The notes: generated by a model not told the origin, from the sequence alone. A DNA stretch of 7,048 nucleotides from a bacterium (GCA_026398675.1 JAPLSK010000302.1:1-7048), one strand, 5' to 3'. Positions 1-5,250 are shown, counted from the stretch's first letter. Translations and numbers: made by a program.

Positions 1-663
1 GGCGAACCGCTCGGGGTTGATGCCGATGGGCGCGGTGACGACCTCCCCGACCAGGAGGTACCCCGGCGGGAGGAAAAGTCCGGTCTTGGGGCAGGCCAGG
101 GTCACGGTGAGGTCGGCGGACACCGCCAGCCCCGCGGCGCCGGTGGTCGAATCCAGCCCCGAGGGGACGTCCACCGCGACGACGAAGGCGGGGCCGTCGT
201 TGAGGGCCCGAATCACGGGGGCGAAGAGCCCCCGCGGCTCACCCGACACCCCCGTGCCCAGAAGGGCGTCCACCGCTACGGCGGCCCGCTCCAGGGCGCG
301 CGCCAGCTCGGCCACGTCTTCCTCGCCCTCGATGACCCAGGCCCCCCGCCCCCCGGCCCGGAACACGTTCCAGTTCGCCAGGGCGTCGCCGGTGAGCTCC
401 CCGGGGTCGCCCACGGAAAAAACCAGCGGCTCGACGCCGGCCCCGGCCAGGTGGCGGGCGATCACCAGCCCGTCGCCGCCGTTGTTCCCCTTCCCCACGA
501 CCACCACCACGTCGCCGGGTCCGAGGTCGGGGAAGCGGGATAGTATCTCCCGGACGACGCCGCGCCCGGCGTTCTCCATCAGGGCCGTCCCGGGCAGGCC
601 GTCACCCTCGATGGTCACCCGGTCTATAAGTTTCATCTCTTCGGTGGTGGCCACCGGTCGCAT
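1..663 (-). CDS. nnrE: NAD(P)H-hydrate epimerase (YjeF N-terminal domain), 3' end outside window
   Basis: Epimerises the R and S forms of damaged, hydrated NADH and NADPH so that the partner dehydratase (NnrD) can repair them; a cytosolic metabolite-repair enzyme. The visible 221 residues cover the YjeF N-terminal Rossmann-like domain: MENAGR at 29-34, the glycine-rich loop GKGNNGGDG at 57-65, VDALLGTG at 131-138 and DVPSGLD at 165-171 (Asp132 and Asp165 are the expected active-site and K+-site acids), then the conserved CPKTG at 191-195. The ATG at 663 has a good Shine-Dalgarno (GAGGAG at 675-670, six bases upstream). The gene leaves the window at its left edge, so it is not visible whether it is a stand-alone epimerase or, as in many bacteria, fused to the NnrD kinase-like dehydratase domain. 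GC-rich codon use matches sucC and sucD. Family assignment is secure. Confidence 0.93.
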   Translation of the reverse strand, partial: MRPVATTEEMKLIDRVTIEGDGLPGTALMENAGRGVVREILSRFPDLGPGDVVVVVGKGNNGGDGLVIARHLAGAGVEPLVFSVGDPGELTGDALANWNVFRAGGRGAWVIEGEEDVAELARALERAAVAVDALLGTGVSGEPRGLFAPVIRALNDGPAFVVAVDVPSGLDSTTGAAGLAVSADLTVTLACPKTGLFLPPGYLLVGEVVTAPIGINPERFA

Positions 664-706
664 GGTCGTCTCCTCGGACGGGGGTGGATGGGGGAAAATC
701 TCCCCT

Positions 707-735
707 AGTTTACCAGATTCGTGACCTCGGCGGAA
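707..735 (-). promoter_or_regulatory. Predicted sigma70-type promoter of nnrE, overlapping an inverted repeat
   Basis: On the minus strand TTCCGC (735-730) and TAAACT (712-707) are 17 bases apart, with TGG directly before the -10, giving an extended -10. The -35 is weak. The predicted start site is near 700, about 37 bases before the ATG. The -35 is the outer end of a 9-bp inverted repeat (730-738 with 743-751, one G-T pair, 4-base loop), which may be an operator. A small GGGGA/TCCCC hairpin (691-705) lies around the start site. The prediction rests on motif match and spacing only. Confidence 0.45.
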
Positions 736-791
736 CGGGTTACCGTTTCGCCCCGTAATTCGTTGACCCTGAAAAGGTCGCGTAACCAAAT

Positions 792-820
792 GTAGGGCGG
801 GGACTTTAGTCCCCGCCGCT
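792..820 (+). repeat. Intergenic hairpin repeat (GTAGG-led), type H1
   Basis: GTAGG is followed by a perfect 9-bp GC-rich stem, GGCGGGGAC (796-804) with GTCCCCGCC (809-817), around a TTTA loop, and then GCTTTAA. It is very stable but lacks a real T-tract. It shares the framing (G)TAGG-hairpin-CG-T with the two longer elements at 838 and 1079, so it looks like a member of one dispersed intergenic hairpin family. No gene is attached to it. Confidence 0.6.
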
Positions 821-837
821 TTAACACCTCAGCCCAA

Positions 838-896
838 CCCGTGCCTTCGCTCGTTGCGATGACGTAGGGGCGGGTCTCCTGATCCGCACGTTTTTT
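838..896 (+). repeat. Intergenic repeat B, copy 1: conserved leader, hairpin, T-tract
   Basis: A leader nearly identical to that at 1079 (the 17 bases at 852-868 are identical in both copies) is followed by a 7-bp stem, GCGGGTC (870-876) with GATCCGC (881-887), loop TCCT, then ACG and six Ts. The one wobble pair (G874 with T883) is a G-U in a plus-strand RNA and an A-C mismatch in a minus-strand RNA, so the structure favours plus-strand transcription. It has the form of a rho-independent terminator, but no plus-strand gene precedes it. Confidence 0.65.
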
Positions 897-905
897 CAAC
901 GGCAG

Positions 906-956
906 CCCTCACCCCCAGCCCCATCGGCGAGCCTCCACCTAGAGGGGGGAGGGAGG
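906..956. repeat. GC-rich quasi-palindromic repeat A, copy 1
   Basis: CCCTCACCCC (906-915), then a GC-rich middle, then CCTCCACCTAGAGGGGGGAGG at about 932-952. The right part is an imperfect version of the perfect 9-bp hairpin in copy 2 (1010-1058). The two copies share the opening CCCTCACCCC, the internal GGC(G/A)AGCCTC and the CCTAGA core. I see no coding potential and take it as a dispersed non-coding repeat. Confidence 0.6.
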
Positions 957-1009
957 GTAAATGGAGGGCGGGAAACCTTTCACCGCCGCGTTCACGCTCC
1001 CAGCCTTGA

Positions 1010-1058
1010 CCCTCACCCCGGCCCGTAGGCAAGCCTCTCCCTAGAAGGGAGAGGGGGC
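1010..1058. repeat. GC-rich quasi-palindromic repeat A, copy 2
   Basis: CCCTCACCCC (1010-1019) is followed by a perfect 9-bp stem, CCTCTCCCT (1034-1042) with AGGGAGAGG (1046-1054), loop AGA. It matches copy 1 at 906-956 in order and spacing of its parts. Short repeats of this shape recur between genes in many GC-rich environmental genomes; I cannot name this family. Confidence 0.6.
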
Positions 1059-1078
1059 CGCTGCACCCCCTTCCCCGG

Positions 1079-1148
1079 CCCGTGCCTCCGCCCGTTGCGA
1101 TGACGTAGGTGCCGACCGACGGCGCGCCGATTAGGTCGGCCCGTTTTT
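1079..1148 (+). repeat. Intergenic repeat B, copy 2: conserved leader, hairpin, T-tract
   Basis: The first 31 bases match copy 1 at 838 with two differences. After the shared leader the stem differs in sequence yet is still fully paired: GCCGACC (1111-1117) with GGTCGGC (1134-1140), enclosing a self-complementary CGGCGCGCCG core, followed by CCG and seven Ts (1144-1150 region). Pairing kept while sequence changes suggests selection or mechanism at the level of structure. It lies in the intergenic space after the OMP gene but points the wrong way to terminate it. Confidence 0.65.
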
Positions 1149-1212
1149 TTAAAACTCGACCAGTCCAAGGCCCGACGGCGCCCCTCGACCGGACCCGCCG
1201 AGTTGTGTGTAC

Positions 1213-1235
1213 AAAAAAAGCCGCCCGGCGGCGGC
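1213..1235 (-). terminator. Rho-independent terminator of the outer-membrane protein gene
   Basis: On the minus strand GCCGCC (1235-1230) and GGCGGC (1225-1220) form a stem with a GCCG loop, followed directly by seven Ts (1219-1213). It begins about 18 bases after the stop codon of the upstream minus-strand gene, in the correct orientation. Confidence 0.8.
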
Positions 1236-1252
1236 GAGGCGGTGCCCGTCTT

Positions 1253-1837
1253 TTAGAAGAAGAAGCTCACCCCGGCGCCGAAGGTCATACCGGAGAACCG
1301 CTCCACCTCGGGGGTGAAGGGATGGATGTAGTGGAAGCCCACCTCGACAATCAACGACGGCTGGAGTGGGAACTCGGCCCCCACTTCGACGAAGACGGCG
1401 AAGTTCTGGGCGTTCTGGAGGTAGTTGAAGGGGTCCCCGCTCTGGCGCTCGATGTTCAGGGAGGTGGTCCGGAGCGTGTACATCGGCCCGGCCCCGAAGT
1501 AAGGCGAAATCCACGTGGTGGGCGAGAAGCTGATGCGCGGTGAGATGCCGAAGGTCATCAGGTTGCCGGTCGGATTCAGGTCCCAGGCCCGCCACATGTC
1601 GGGCATCAGGAGGCCGGTGTACTCGAAGAAGCCGTAGAGCTCGAGCTCGCCGCCCCTGAAGCGGTACCCGACGCGGAGGGAGCCGCTGACGCCGTCGTGG
1701 AAGAGGTAGGAGGGCCCGGAGTAAGCCCAGTAGCCGCCGAAGAGCCCCACCGCGAATCCGGAAATGGGCTTGCGCGGCGCCTCGGCGAAGGACGCCGCCA
1801 TCAGCAGCAACAGCAGCACTACGAGGGCTTTACGCAA
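1253..1837 (-). CDS. Outer-membrane beta-barrel protein, about 194 aa, unknown function
   Basis: I place the start at the TTG at 1837, preceded by GGAGG (1847-1843) at five bases. From there the protein opens with a textbook signal peptide: MRK, a hydrophobic run of LVVLLLLLM type, then AEA at 18-20 as the likely cleavage site. An in-frame ATG at 2014 lies upstream of the promoter and would bury the signal peptide, so it is rejected. The mature part, about 174 residues, alternates polar and non-polar residues with many aromatic and glycine residues (GLFGGYWAY, LRVGYRF, ELELYGFFEY, SPYFGAGPMYT, VEVGAEF, IVEVGFHY) and ends in SFFF, the C-terminal aromatic signature recognised by the BAM machinery. 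Size and pattern fit an 8-stranded barrel like the OmpA-transmembrane, OmpW or OmpX folds. It is monocistronic, with its own strong promoter and terminator. The ligand or role cannot be told. Confidence 0.85.
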   Translation of the reverse strand: MRKALVVLLLLLMAASFAEAPRKPISGFAVGLFGGYWAYSGPSYLFHDGVSGSLRVGYRFRGGELELYGFFEYTGLLMPDMWRAWDLNPTGNLMTFGISPRISFSPTTWISPYFGAGPMYTLRTTSLNIERQSGDPFNYLQNAQNFAVFVEVGAEFPLQPSLIVEVGFHYIHPFTPEVERFSGMTFGAGVSFFF

Positions 1838-1872
1838 GGCTCCCTCCCGCCGGGGACCCCATTTTCTCGGGC

Positions 1873-1902
1873 AGTATAGCAGGCGGGTCGGATAAGTGTC
1901 AA
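1873..1902 (-). promoter_or_regulatory. Strong sigma70 promoter of the outer-membrane protein gene
   Basis: On the minus strand a perfect TTGACA (1902-1897) and TATACT (1878-1873) are 18 bases apart, with TGC immediately before the -10 (extended -10). The expected start site is near 1866, leaving a leader of about 29 bases that ends in the GGAGG ribosome site. It fits an abundant outer-membrane protein. Confidence 0.8.
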
Positions 1903-2109
1903 CGAATACAACATTTTGAGGAGCAAAAAGCGGACCAGGAAACCGGCGGGGCCTCCTTTCGGGATCCCCGGACGACTCCGAGTAGCGGATTAACCCCAGA
2001 GCGGGGATTACCACCCGTGAAAGACATCAAGAGTAAGTAAATACATACCAATCCTCGAGAAGTAAAAAAGCCAATTAAATCGACGAATCCCCTTAAAACC
2101 TTAAATACC
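1903..2109. other. Gene-free spacer between divergent promoters, turning AT-rich towards 2110
   Basis: No credible coding region on either strand. The left part, to about 2015, is GC-rich with a short CCCC/GGGG inverted repeat flanked by two GGATTA copies (1987-1992, 2005-2010). From about 2030 the composition becomes AT-rich, as in the DUF3800 gene further right. A CTCGAG site lies at 2054-2059. The right edge carries the stepped CCTTAAA repeats annotated separately. Confidence 0.5.
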
Positions 2110-2113
2110 TTGA
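2091..2113 (+). repeat. Direct repeats of CCTTAAA type at 8-bp steps upstream of a promoter
   Basis: CCTTAAAA (2091-2098), CCTTAAAT (2099-2106) and the looser ACCTTGAC (2107-2114) follow each other in 8-bp steps and run into the -35 element at 2110. The position suits an UP-like element or a protein-binding site. Two copies are exact over seven bases; the third is degenerate, so chance is possible in AT-rich DNA. Confidence 0.4.
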
Positions 2114-2139
2114 CAACCCGTTGAATAGGAGGCTATACT
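2110..2139 (+). promoter_or_regulatory. Near-consensus sigma70 promoter with no protein gene behind it
   Basis: TTGACA (2110-2115) and TATACT (2134-2139) are 18 bases apart, the same hexamers and spacing as the OMP promoter on the other strand. The predicted start site, seven bases after the -10, is G2146, which is exactly the first base of the structured segment 2146-2213. The direction is plus, opposite to every protein gene in the window. Confidence 0.6.
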
Positions 2140-2145
2140 TTTAAC

Positions 2146-2213
2146 GGTAGGATGAAGTTCGGCTTCATGCCGTGTGGGTGTTTGGTTGAGGCCATTCACT
2201 CCTATATCCTACC
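2146..2213 (+). ncRNA. Candidate structured small RNA of about 68 nt, no known family recognised
   Basis: The segment is closed by GGTAGGAT (2146-2153) with ATCCTACC (2206-2213), extended by a G2154-U2205 wobble. Inside are hairpin 1, GAAG (2154-2157) with CTTC (2163-2166) and loop TTCGG, and hairpin 2, GTGGGTG (2174-2180) with CATTCAC (2193-2199) around a 12-base loop: a three-way-junction shape. Hairpin 1 and the G2154 wobble compete for one base. Hairpin 2 contains two G-U pairs (2177 with 2196, 2178 with 2195), which would be A-C mismatches in a minus-strand transcript, so the fold favours plus-strand RNA. The promoter at 2110-2139 would start transcription at its first base. There is no T-tract after 2213, so the 3' end is unclear; the transcript may be processed or run on antisense into the DUF3800 gene, whose stop codon lies five bases beyond. 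It lacks a T-loop and is not a tRNA. Covariation data are not available here. Confidence 0.4.
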
Positions 2214-2217
2214 TAAT

Positions 2218-3030
2218 TCATATCCAATTTAAAGGTTGTCGCTTGGTATAATACTCCCCATAGGGTTTGTTACTAGTATCATCAATATCTTGAACGAGCC
2301 TTACCGCATCCCAGAGATACCTGATAAATCGTTCCTCTCCCTTCTCGTAAAACCTCTGAAGCGCCCACAAGAAATAATCTGTCGATTGCAGCCCTCCGCA
2401 ATGGGTGGAATCGGTTGAAGTAATTTGGATTGCTTCGCTTCCGATTATACCGTGCTGTTCGAGAAATCTCTGTTGGGCCGCCCGTACGGCATTTACAAAA
2501 GCCGTCGTGCGGTCTTTTTTACTTCGCTTGGACACTAAAATGGAGTAACTGTCCGCCTGATGCAATCTTTCTTTAAAGAGCCGCCGTACAAGAAAATCGT
2601 AAAGCTCATTCGGCGTGTAGCGGTACTGAGGGTCGGTGGCGTTGCGGTTACGTATGTAGTTTAGGACCGATGTCTTATTTTTAATAACAGCATAGAACCG
2701 GAAGTTGGTTAAATCCTCAAAGAGGAGTCTGAAAACCTCCCTGCGTATCTCGGGCAGATCATCTTTAGCATGAAACACGTAGTACGTTTTCCTAGCCTGT
2801 GGTTGCATTGAGGGAACGGAGCTGAAATACGAGTCTTGCAGTAAATTGGCTCGCAATTCATTCAACTGCCTTTCAATCTTACCCTGATCCCTAATTTCCA
2901 ACAATCCTAAAATGAAGTAATTAGAACATCCTTCCTTTCCAAAGATGACCTCGCCTCGGCGATTGAATATATACGGATCGCCCGCTTCATCAACATAATA
3001 GTAACGATGATGTGATGTTTTTACTGGCAT
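2218..3030 (-). CDS. DUF3800 domain protein, putative RNase H-fold nuclease
   Basis: A 270-residue protein with the DUF3800 layout. The N-terminal hallmark is YYYVDEAGD at 10-18, with acidic residues D14, E15 and D18. HAKDD follows at 87-91, then a strand FRFYAVI at 111-117 with a following lysine, then the helical region with ELYDFLVRRLF, a beta strand with ILVSKRSKKDR at 164-174, and the C-terminal STDYFLWALQRFY at 216-228, whose Asp218 matches the late conserved acid of the family. DUF3800 proteins are predicted metal-dependent nucleases and are often found with phage, plasmid and defence genes; the substrate is not known for this one. The start at 3030 is forced by the short distance to the motif, yet no Shine-Dalgarno is visible. 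Composition is clearly lower in GC than sucD next door, suggesting transfer. It follows the sucCD terminator by nine bases, so readthrough may supply its mRNA. Confidence 0.72.
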   Translation of the reverse strand: MPVKTSHHRYYYVDEAGDPYIFNRRGEVIFGKEGCSNYFILGLLEIRDQGKIERQLNELRANLLQDSYFSSVPSMQPQARKTYYVFHAKDDLPEIRREVFRLLFEDLTNFRFYAVIKNKTSVLNYIRNRNATDPQYRYTPNELYDFLVRRLFKERLHQADSYSILVSKRSKKDRTTAFVNAVRAAQQRFLEQHGIIGSEAIQITSTDSTHCGGLQSTDYFLWALQRFYEKGEERFIRYLWDAVRLVQDIDDTSNKPYGEYYTKRQPLNWI

Positions 3031-3060
3031 TATTAAAGAGGGGGGAGTTAAATCCCCCCT
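3031..3060 (-). terminator. Hairpin terminator after sucD, directly upstream of the DUF3800 start
   Basis: An 8-bp stem, AGGGGGGA (3039-3046) with TCCCCCCT (3053-3060), loop of six, begins 13 bases after the sucD stop. On the minus strand it is followed by CTTTAATA, a weak T-tract, so termination may be partial. The next codon after that tail is the ATG of the DUF3800 gene. Confidence 0.6.
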
Positions 3061-3073
3061 TCTCTCTCGCTAA

Positions 3074-3943
3074 TCAGCCCAGCCGCGCCTTCAACAGGTC
3101 CGGGAGCTGACTGGGCAGGTCGGCGACCGGAACGCCTACCGCGGTCAGCGCCTCTATCTTGCTCTCCGCCGTCCCCTTGCCGCCGGCGATGATGGCCCCG
3201 GCGTGACCCATGCGCTTGCCCTTGGGGGCGGTGCGCCCGGCGATGAAGCTCACCACCGGCTTCGTCACGTTTTGGCGGATGAACTCCGCCGCCTCCTCCT
3301 CGTCCGTGCCGCCTATCTCGCCTATCATCACCACCCCGGCGGTCTCGGGGTCGGCCTCGAAGGCCGCCAGGGCGTCAATGAAATTGGTCCCGATTATCGG
3401 GTCCCCGCCGATGCCCATGCAGGTGGACTGCCCCAGCCCGGCCGCCGTCAGCGACCACACCACCTCGTAGGTCAGCGTGCCCGAGCGGCTCACCAGCCCC
3501 ACGTTTCCCGGCCGGTGGATGTGGCCGGGCATGATGCCCACCTTGGCCTTGCCCGGCGAGATGATGCCGGGGCAGTTGGGGCCGATGAAGCGGATGCCCC
3601 TCGCCCGGTAGTAGTGGTAGGCGCGCAGGACGTCCAGGGTGGGGATGCCCTCGGAGATGCAGACGGCGAGCTTTATCCCCGCGTCGGCGGCCTCGAAGAG
3701 CGCGTCGGCGGCGAAGCGCGCCGGAACGTAGATCACGCTCGCGTCCCCCCCGGTTTTCTCGACCGCCTCGGCCACCGTGTCGAAGACCGGGATGCCGTGG
3801 ACCTTTTGGCCCCCCTTGCCCGGCGTGACCCCGGCCACGACCCGGGTTCCGTACTCGACCATCTGGCCGGCGTGGAAGGAGCCGTCGCGGCCGGTGATGC
3901 CCTGAACGACCACGCGGGTCTTCTCGTCTACGAATACGCTCAT
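3074..3943 (-). CDS. sucD: Succinyl-CoA synthetase (ADP/GDP-forming) alpha subunit
   Basis: The alpha subunit of the TCA-cycle enzyme that interconverts succinyl-CoA and succinate with formation of a nucleoside triphosphate; cytosolic, in complex with SucC. It is 289 residues, the same length as the E. coli protein. The CoA-binding Rossmann domain is N-terminal (VVVQGITGRDGSFHAGQM at 11-28, then GVTPGKGG at 38-45 and the VYVPARFAADA-like stretch at 71-81). SEGIP at 97-101, GPNCPG at 121-126 and SRSGTLTYE at 152-160 are family signatures. GHAGAI at 246-251 carries His247, the residue that is phosphorylated during catalysis. The start is the ATG at 3943, overlapping the sucC stop as ATGA, with a G-rich ribosome site just upstream; an open frame continuing further upstream runs antiphase through sucC and is not real. 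The two subunits are translationally coupled. Confidence 0.97.
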   Translation of the reverse strand: MSVFVDEKTRVVVQGITGRDGSFHAGQMVEYGTRVVAGVTPGKGGQKVHGIPVFDTVAEAVEKTGGDASVIYVPARFAADALFEAADAGIKLAVCISEGIPTLDVLRAYHYYRARGIRFIGPNCPGIISPGKAKVGIMPGHIHRPGNVGLVSRSGTLTYEVVWSLTAAGLGQSTCMGIGGDPIIGTNFIDALAAFEADPETAGVVMIGEIGGTDEEEAAEFIRQNVTKPVVSFIAGRTAPKGKRMGHAGAIIAGGKGTAESKIEALTAVGVPVADLPSQLPDLLKARLG

Positions 3944-5079
3944 CGTCCCCCCCTCGCGGCATGGACGGCCTTCTGGACCGCCTCGTCCAGGTTCACCCCG
4001 GCCTCGATGCCCGCCTCGGCCAGCATCGCCCGCCCCCGGTCCTCGTTGGTGCCGGTGAGCCGCACCACAAGAGGAATCGCAAGCGGCCTCTTTTTCAGGG
4101 CCGCCAGGAGCCCCGCGGCGATGTCGTCGCAGCGCGTGATGCCCCCGAAGATGTTCAAAAGAATCGCCTTGACGTCCGGGTCGCCGGTGACGATCTCCAT
4201 GGCGACGAGAACCTTGGCGGGGTCGGAGGAGCCGCCCACGTCGAGGAAGTTGGCCGGCTCGGAGCCGAAGTGCTTTATCAAATCCATGGTGGTCATGGCC
4301 AGCCCGGCGCCGTTGACGATGCACCCCACGTCCCCCGAGAGCTTGACGTAGGAGAGACCCGCGTCCTTGGCCTTGAGCTCCAGCGGGTCCTCGGCGCTCT
4401 TGTCGCGCATGGCCTCCACCTCCGCTTGGCGGAAGAGGGCGTTGTCGTCGAAGACGATCTTGGCGTCAATGGCCACCGCCCGGCCGTCGGAGGTGATGAC
4501 GCAGGGGTTTATCTCGGCCAGGGAGGCATCGGTGGCCAGGAAAAGCCGGTAGAGCTTTTCCAGGAAATCGGCGAGCTGCCTCCGGACGCCCAAGTCCCCG
4601 CCGAGGAAGCCGGACAGCCGCCGCCCGTGGTGCGGCCAGAATCCCACCGCCGGGTCCACGGGGAGCTTCAGGATTTTTTCCGGCGTCTTGGCCGCCACCT
4701 CCTCGATGTCCACCCCGCCCGCCGCCGAGACCATGAACACCGGGAACTTCGACGCCCGGTCCAGGATGATGCCGAGGTAGAGCTCGTCGGCGATGTCCAC
4801 CGCCTCATCTATGAGCACCCGCTCCACGACGAGACCCTTTATGTCCATGCCGAGGATGGCGCGGGCGTGCTCGATGAGCTCCGCCTCGTTCCGGGCGAGC
4901 TTCACGCCGCCGGCCTTCCCCCGGCCGCCCACGTGGACCTGGGCCTTCACCACGCAGGGGTAGCCCACCTCCGCCGCCGCTTTGGGAGCCTGGGCCGGGT
5001 CGGTGACGACCACCCCCCGGCTCGTGGGGATGCCGAACTTGCGGAAGAGCTCCTTGGCCTGGTACTCGTGAATCTTCAA
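3940..5079 (-). CDS. sucC: Succinyl-CoA synthetase beta subunit (ATP-grasp)
   Basis: The nucleotide-binding subunit that, with SucD, makes ATP or GTP from succinyl-CoA in the TCA cycle. I set the start at the TTG at 5079: it gives MKIHEYQAKELF, the standard N-terminus of the family, with AAGGGAG (5093-5087) seven bases upstream. An in-frame ATG at 5187 lies before the promoter and is rejected. The resulting 379 residues compare with 388 in E. coli. Visible motifs are the ATP-grasp segment KAQVHVGGRGKAGGV at 45-59, AEINPCVI at 188-195 and DAKIVFDDNA at 205-214 (metal and nucleotide site), then the C-terminal half with NGAGLAMTTMD at 256-266, FLDVGGS at 278-284 and NIFGGITRCD at 309-318. It is first gene of the sucCD operon with its own promoter, separated by a terminator from the restriction-modification genes upstream. 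No other TCA gene is visible. Confidence 0.96.
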   Translation of the reverse strand: MKIHEYQAKELFRKFGIPTSRGVVVTDPAQAPKAAAEVGYPCVVKAQVHVGGRGKAGGVKLARNEAELIEHARAILGMDIKGLVVERVLIDEAVDIADELYLGIILDRASKFPVFMVSAAGGVDIEEVAAKTPEKILKLPVDPAVGFWPHHGRRLSGFLGGDLGVRRQLADFLEKLYRLFLATDASLAEINPCVITSDGRAVAIDAKIVFDDNALFRQAEVEAMRDKSAEDPLELKAKDAGLSYVKLSGDVGCIVNGAGLAMTTMDLIKHFGSEPANFLDVGGSSDPAKVLVAMEIVTGDPDVKAILLNIFGGITRCDDIAAGLLAALKKRPLAIPLVVRLTGTNEDRGRAMLAEAGIEAGVNLDEAVQKAVHAARGGR

Positions 5080-5128
5080 CCCGCGTCTCCCTTCGCGTCG
5101 GAACCCGGGGCCGTGCAAAGACCGGAGC

Positions 5129-5157
5129 ATTTTATCACCGGCCGGAGGCGCCCGCAA
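5129..5157 (-). promoter_or_regulatory. Predicted promoter of sucCD
   Basis: On the minus strand TTGCGG (5157-5152) and TAAAAT (5134-5129) are 17 bases apart, with TGA directly before the -10 (extended -10). The predicted start site near 5122 gives a leader of about 43 bases. It supports the TTG start of sucC and independence from the upstream restriction genes. Confidence 0.55.
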
Positions 5158-5180
5158 GGAAGGGGGCGACCTTTGGGAAT

Positions 5181-5226
5181 CCCTCACCCATCATCCGCGC
5201 CCGCCGGACATACTGTGGGGAGAGGG
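5181..5226. repeat. Degenerate copy of repeat A next to the methyltransferase terminator
   Basis: CCCTCACCC (5181-5189) at one end and GGGGAGAGGG (about 5217-5226) at the other reproduce the two ends of the repeat A copies at 906 and 1010; the middle is different and GC-rich. It touches the terminator hairpin on its right. Confidence 0.4.
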
Positions 5227-5250
5227 AAAAAAGACGGGTCACCAGACCCG
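5227..5250 (-). terminator. Rho-independent terminator of the restriction-modification operon
   Basis: On the minus strand CGGGTC (5250-5245) and GACCCG (5240-5235) pair around a TGGT loop and are followed by TC and six Ts (5232-5227). It lies about 40 bases after the methyltransferase stop, in the right orientation. The stem and loop closely resemble the plus-strand hairpin of repeat B copy 1 at 870-887. Confidence 0.8.

Noticed and set aside
792..1148. CRISPR array
   Set aside because: Repeats are of two or three different kinds, unevenly spaced, with hairpins and T-tracts, and there are no unique spacers of constant length or cas genes.
1838..2014. 5' extension of the OMP gene to an ATG at 2014
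   Set aside because: It contains the promoter (1902-1873) and the Shine-Dalgarno, and would place the signal peptide in the middle of the protein.
2133..2195. Minus-strand 20-codon open frame (ATG 2195, TAG 2135-2133) behind an AGGAG
   Set aside because: The AGGAG is only three bases from the ATG, the frame is short, and its codons are explained by the plus-strand stem and promoter sequence. It should be kept in mind if the RNA idea fails.
2146..2213. tRNA or tRNA-like gene
   Set aside because: The length and closing stem are similar, but there is no T-arm consensus, no anticodon arm of the right size and no D-arm.
2133..2220. Integron attC site after the DUF3800 stop
   Set aside because: The stem resembles attC in outline and GTTAAAA at its end is close to GTTRRRY, but the last base does not fit, no matching RYYYAAC partner exists on the other side, and pairing stops at C2145/T2214.
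2241..2253. Extended -10 (TGGTATAAT) on the plus strand inside the DUF3800 gene
   Set aside because: No -35 at a suitable distance, and the bases are constrained by the DUF3800 coding sequence, so chance is the simpler explanation.
3944..4324. 5' extension of sucD to an ATG at 4324
   Set aside because: The extension reads sucC in the wrong frame; the standard SucD N-terminus begins at 3943 with an ATGA overlap and the length then equals the E. coli protein.
3203..4351. Long plus-strand open frame of 382 codons opposite sucD and the end of sucC
   Set aside because: Antisense shadow of sucD and sucC for the same reason, with no ribosome site or recognisable domain.
5080..5187. 5' extension of sucC to an ATG at 5187
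   Set aside because: It runs through the predicted sucCD promoter; the family N-terminus MKIHEYQAKEL starts exactly at the TTG at 5079 with a good ribosome site.
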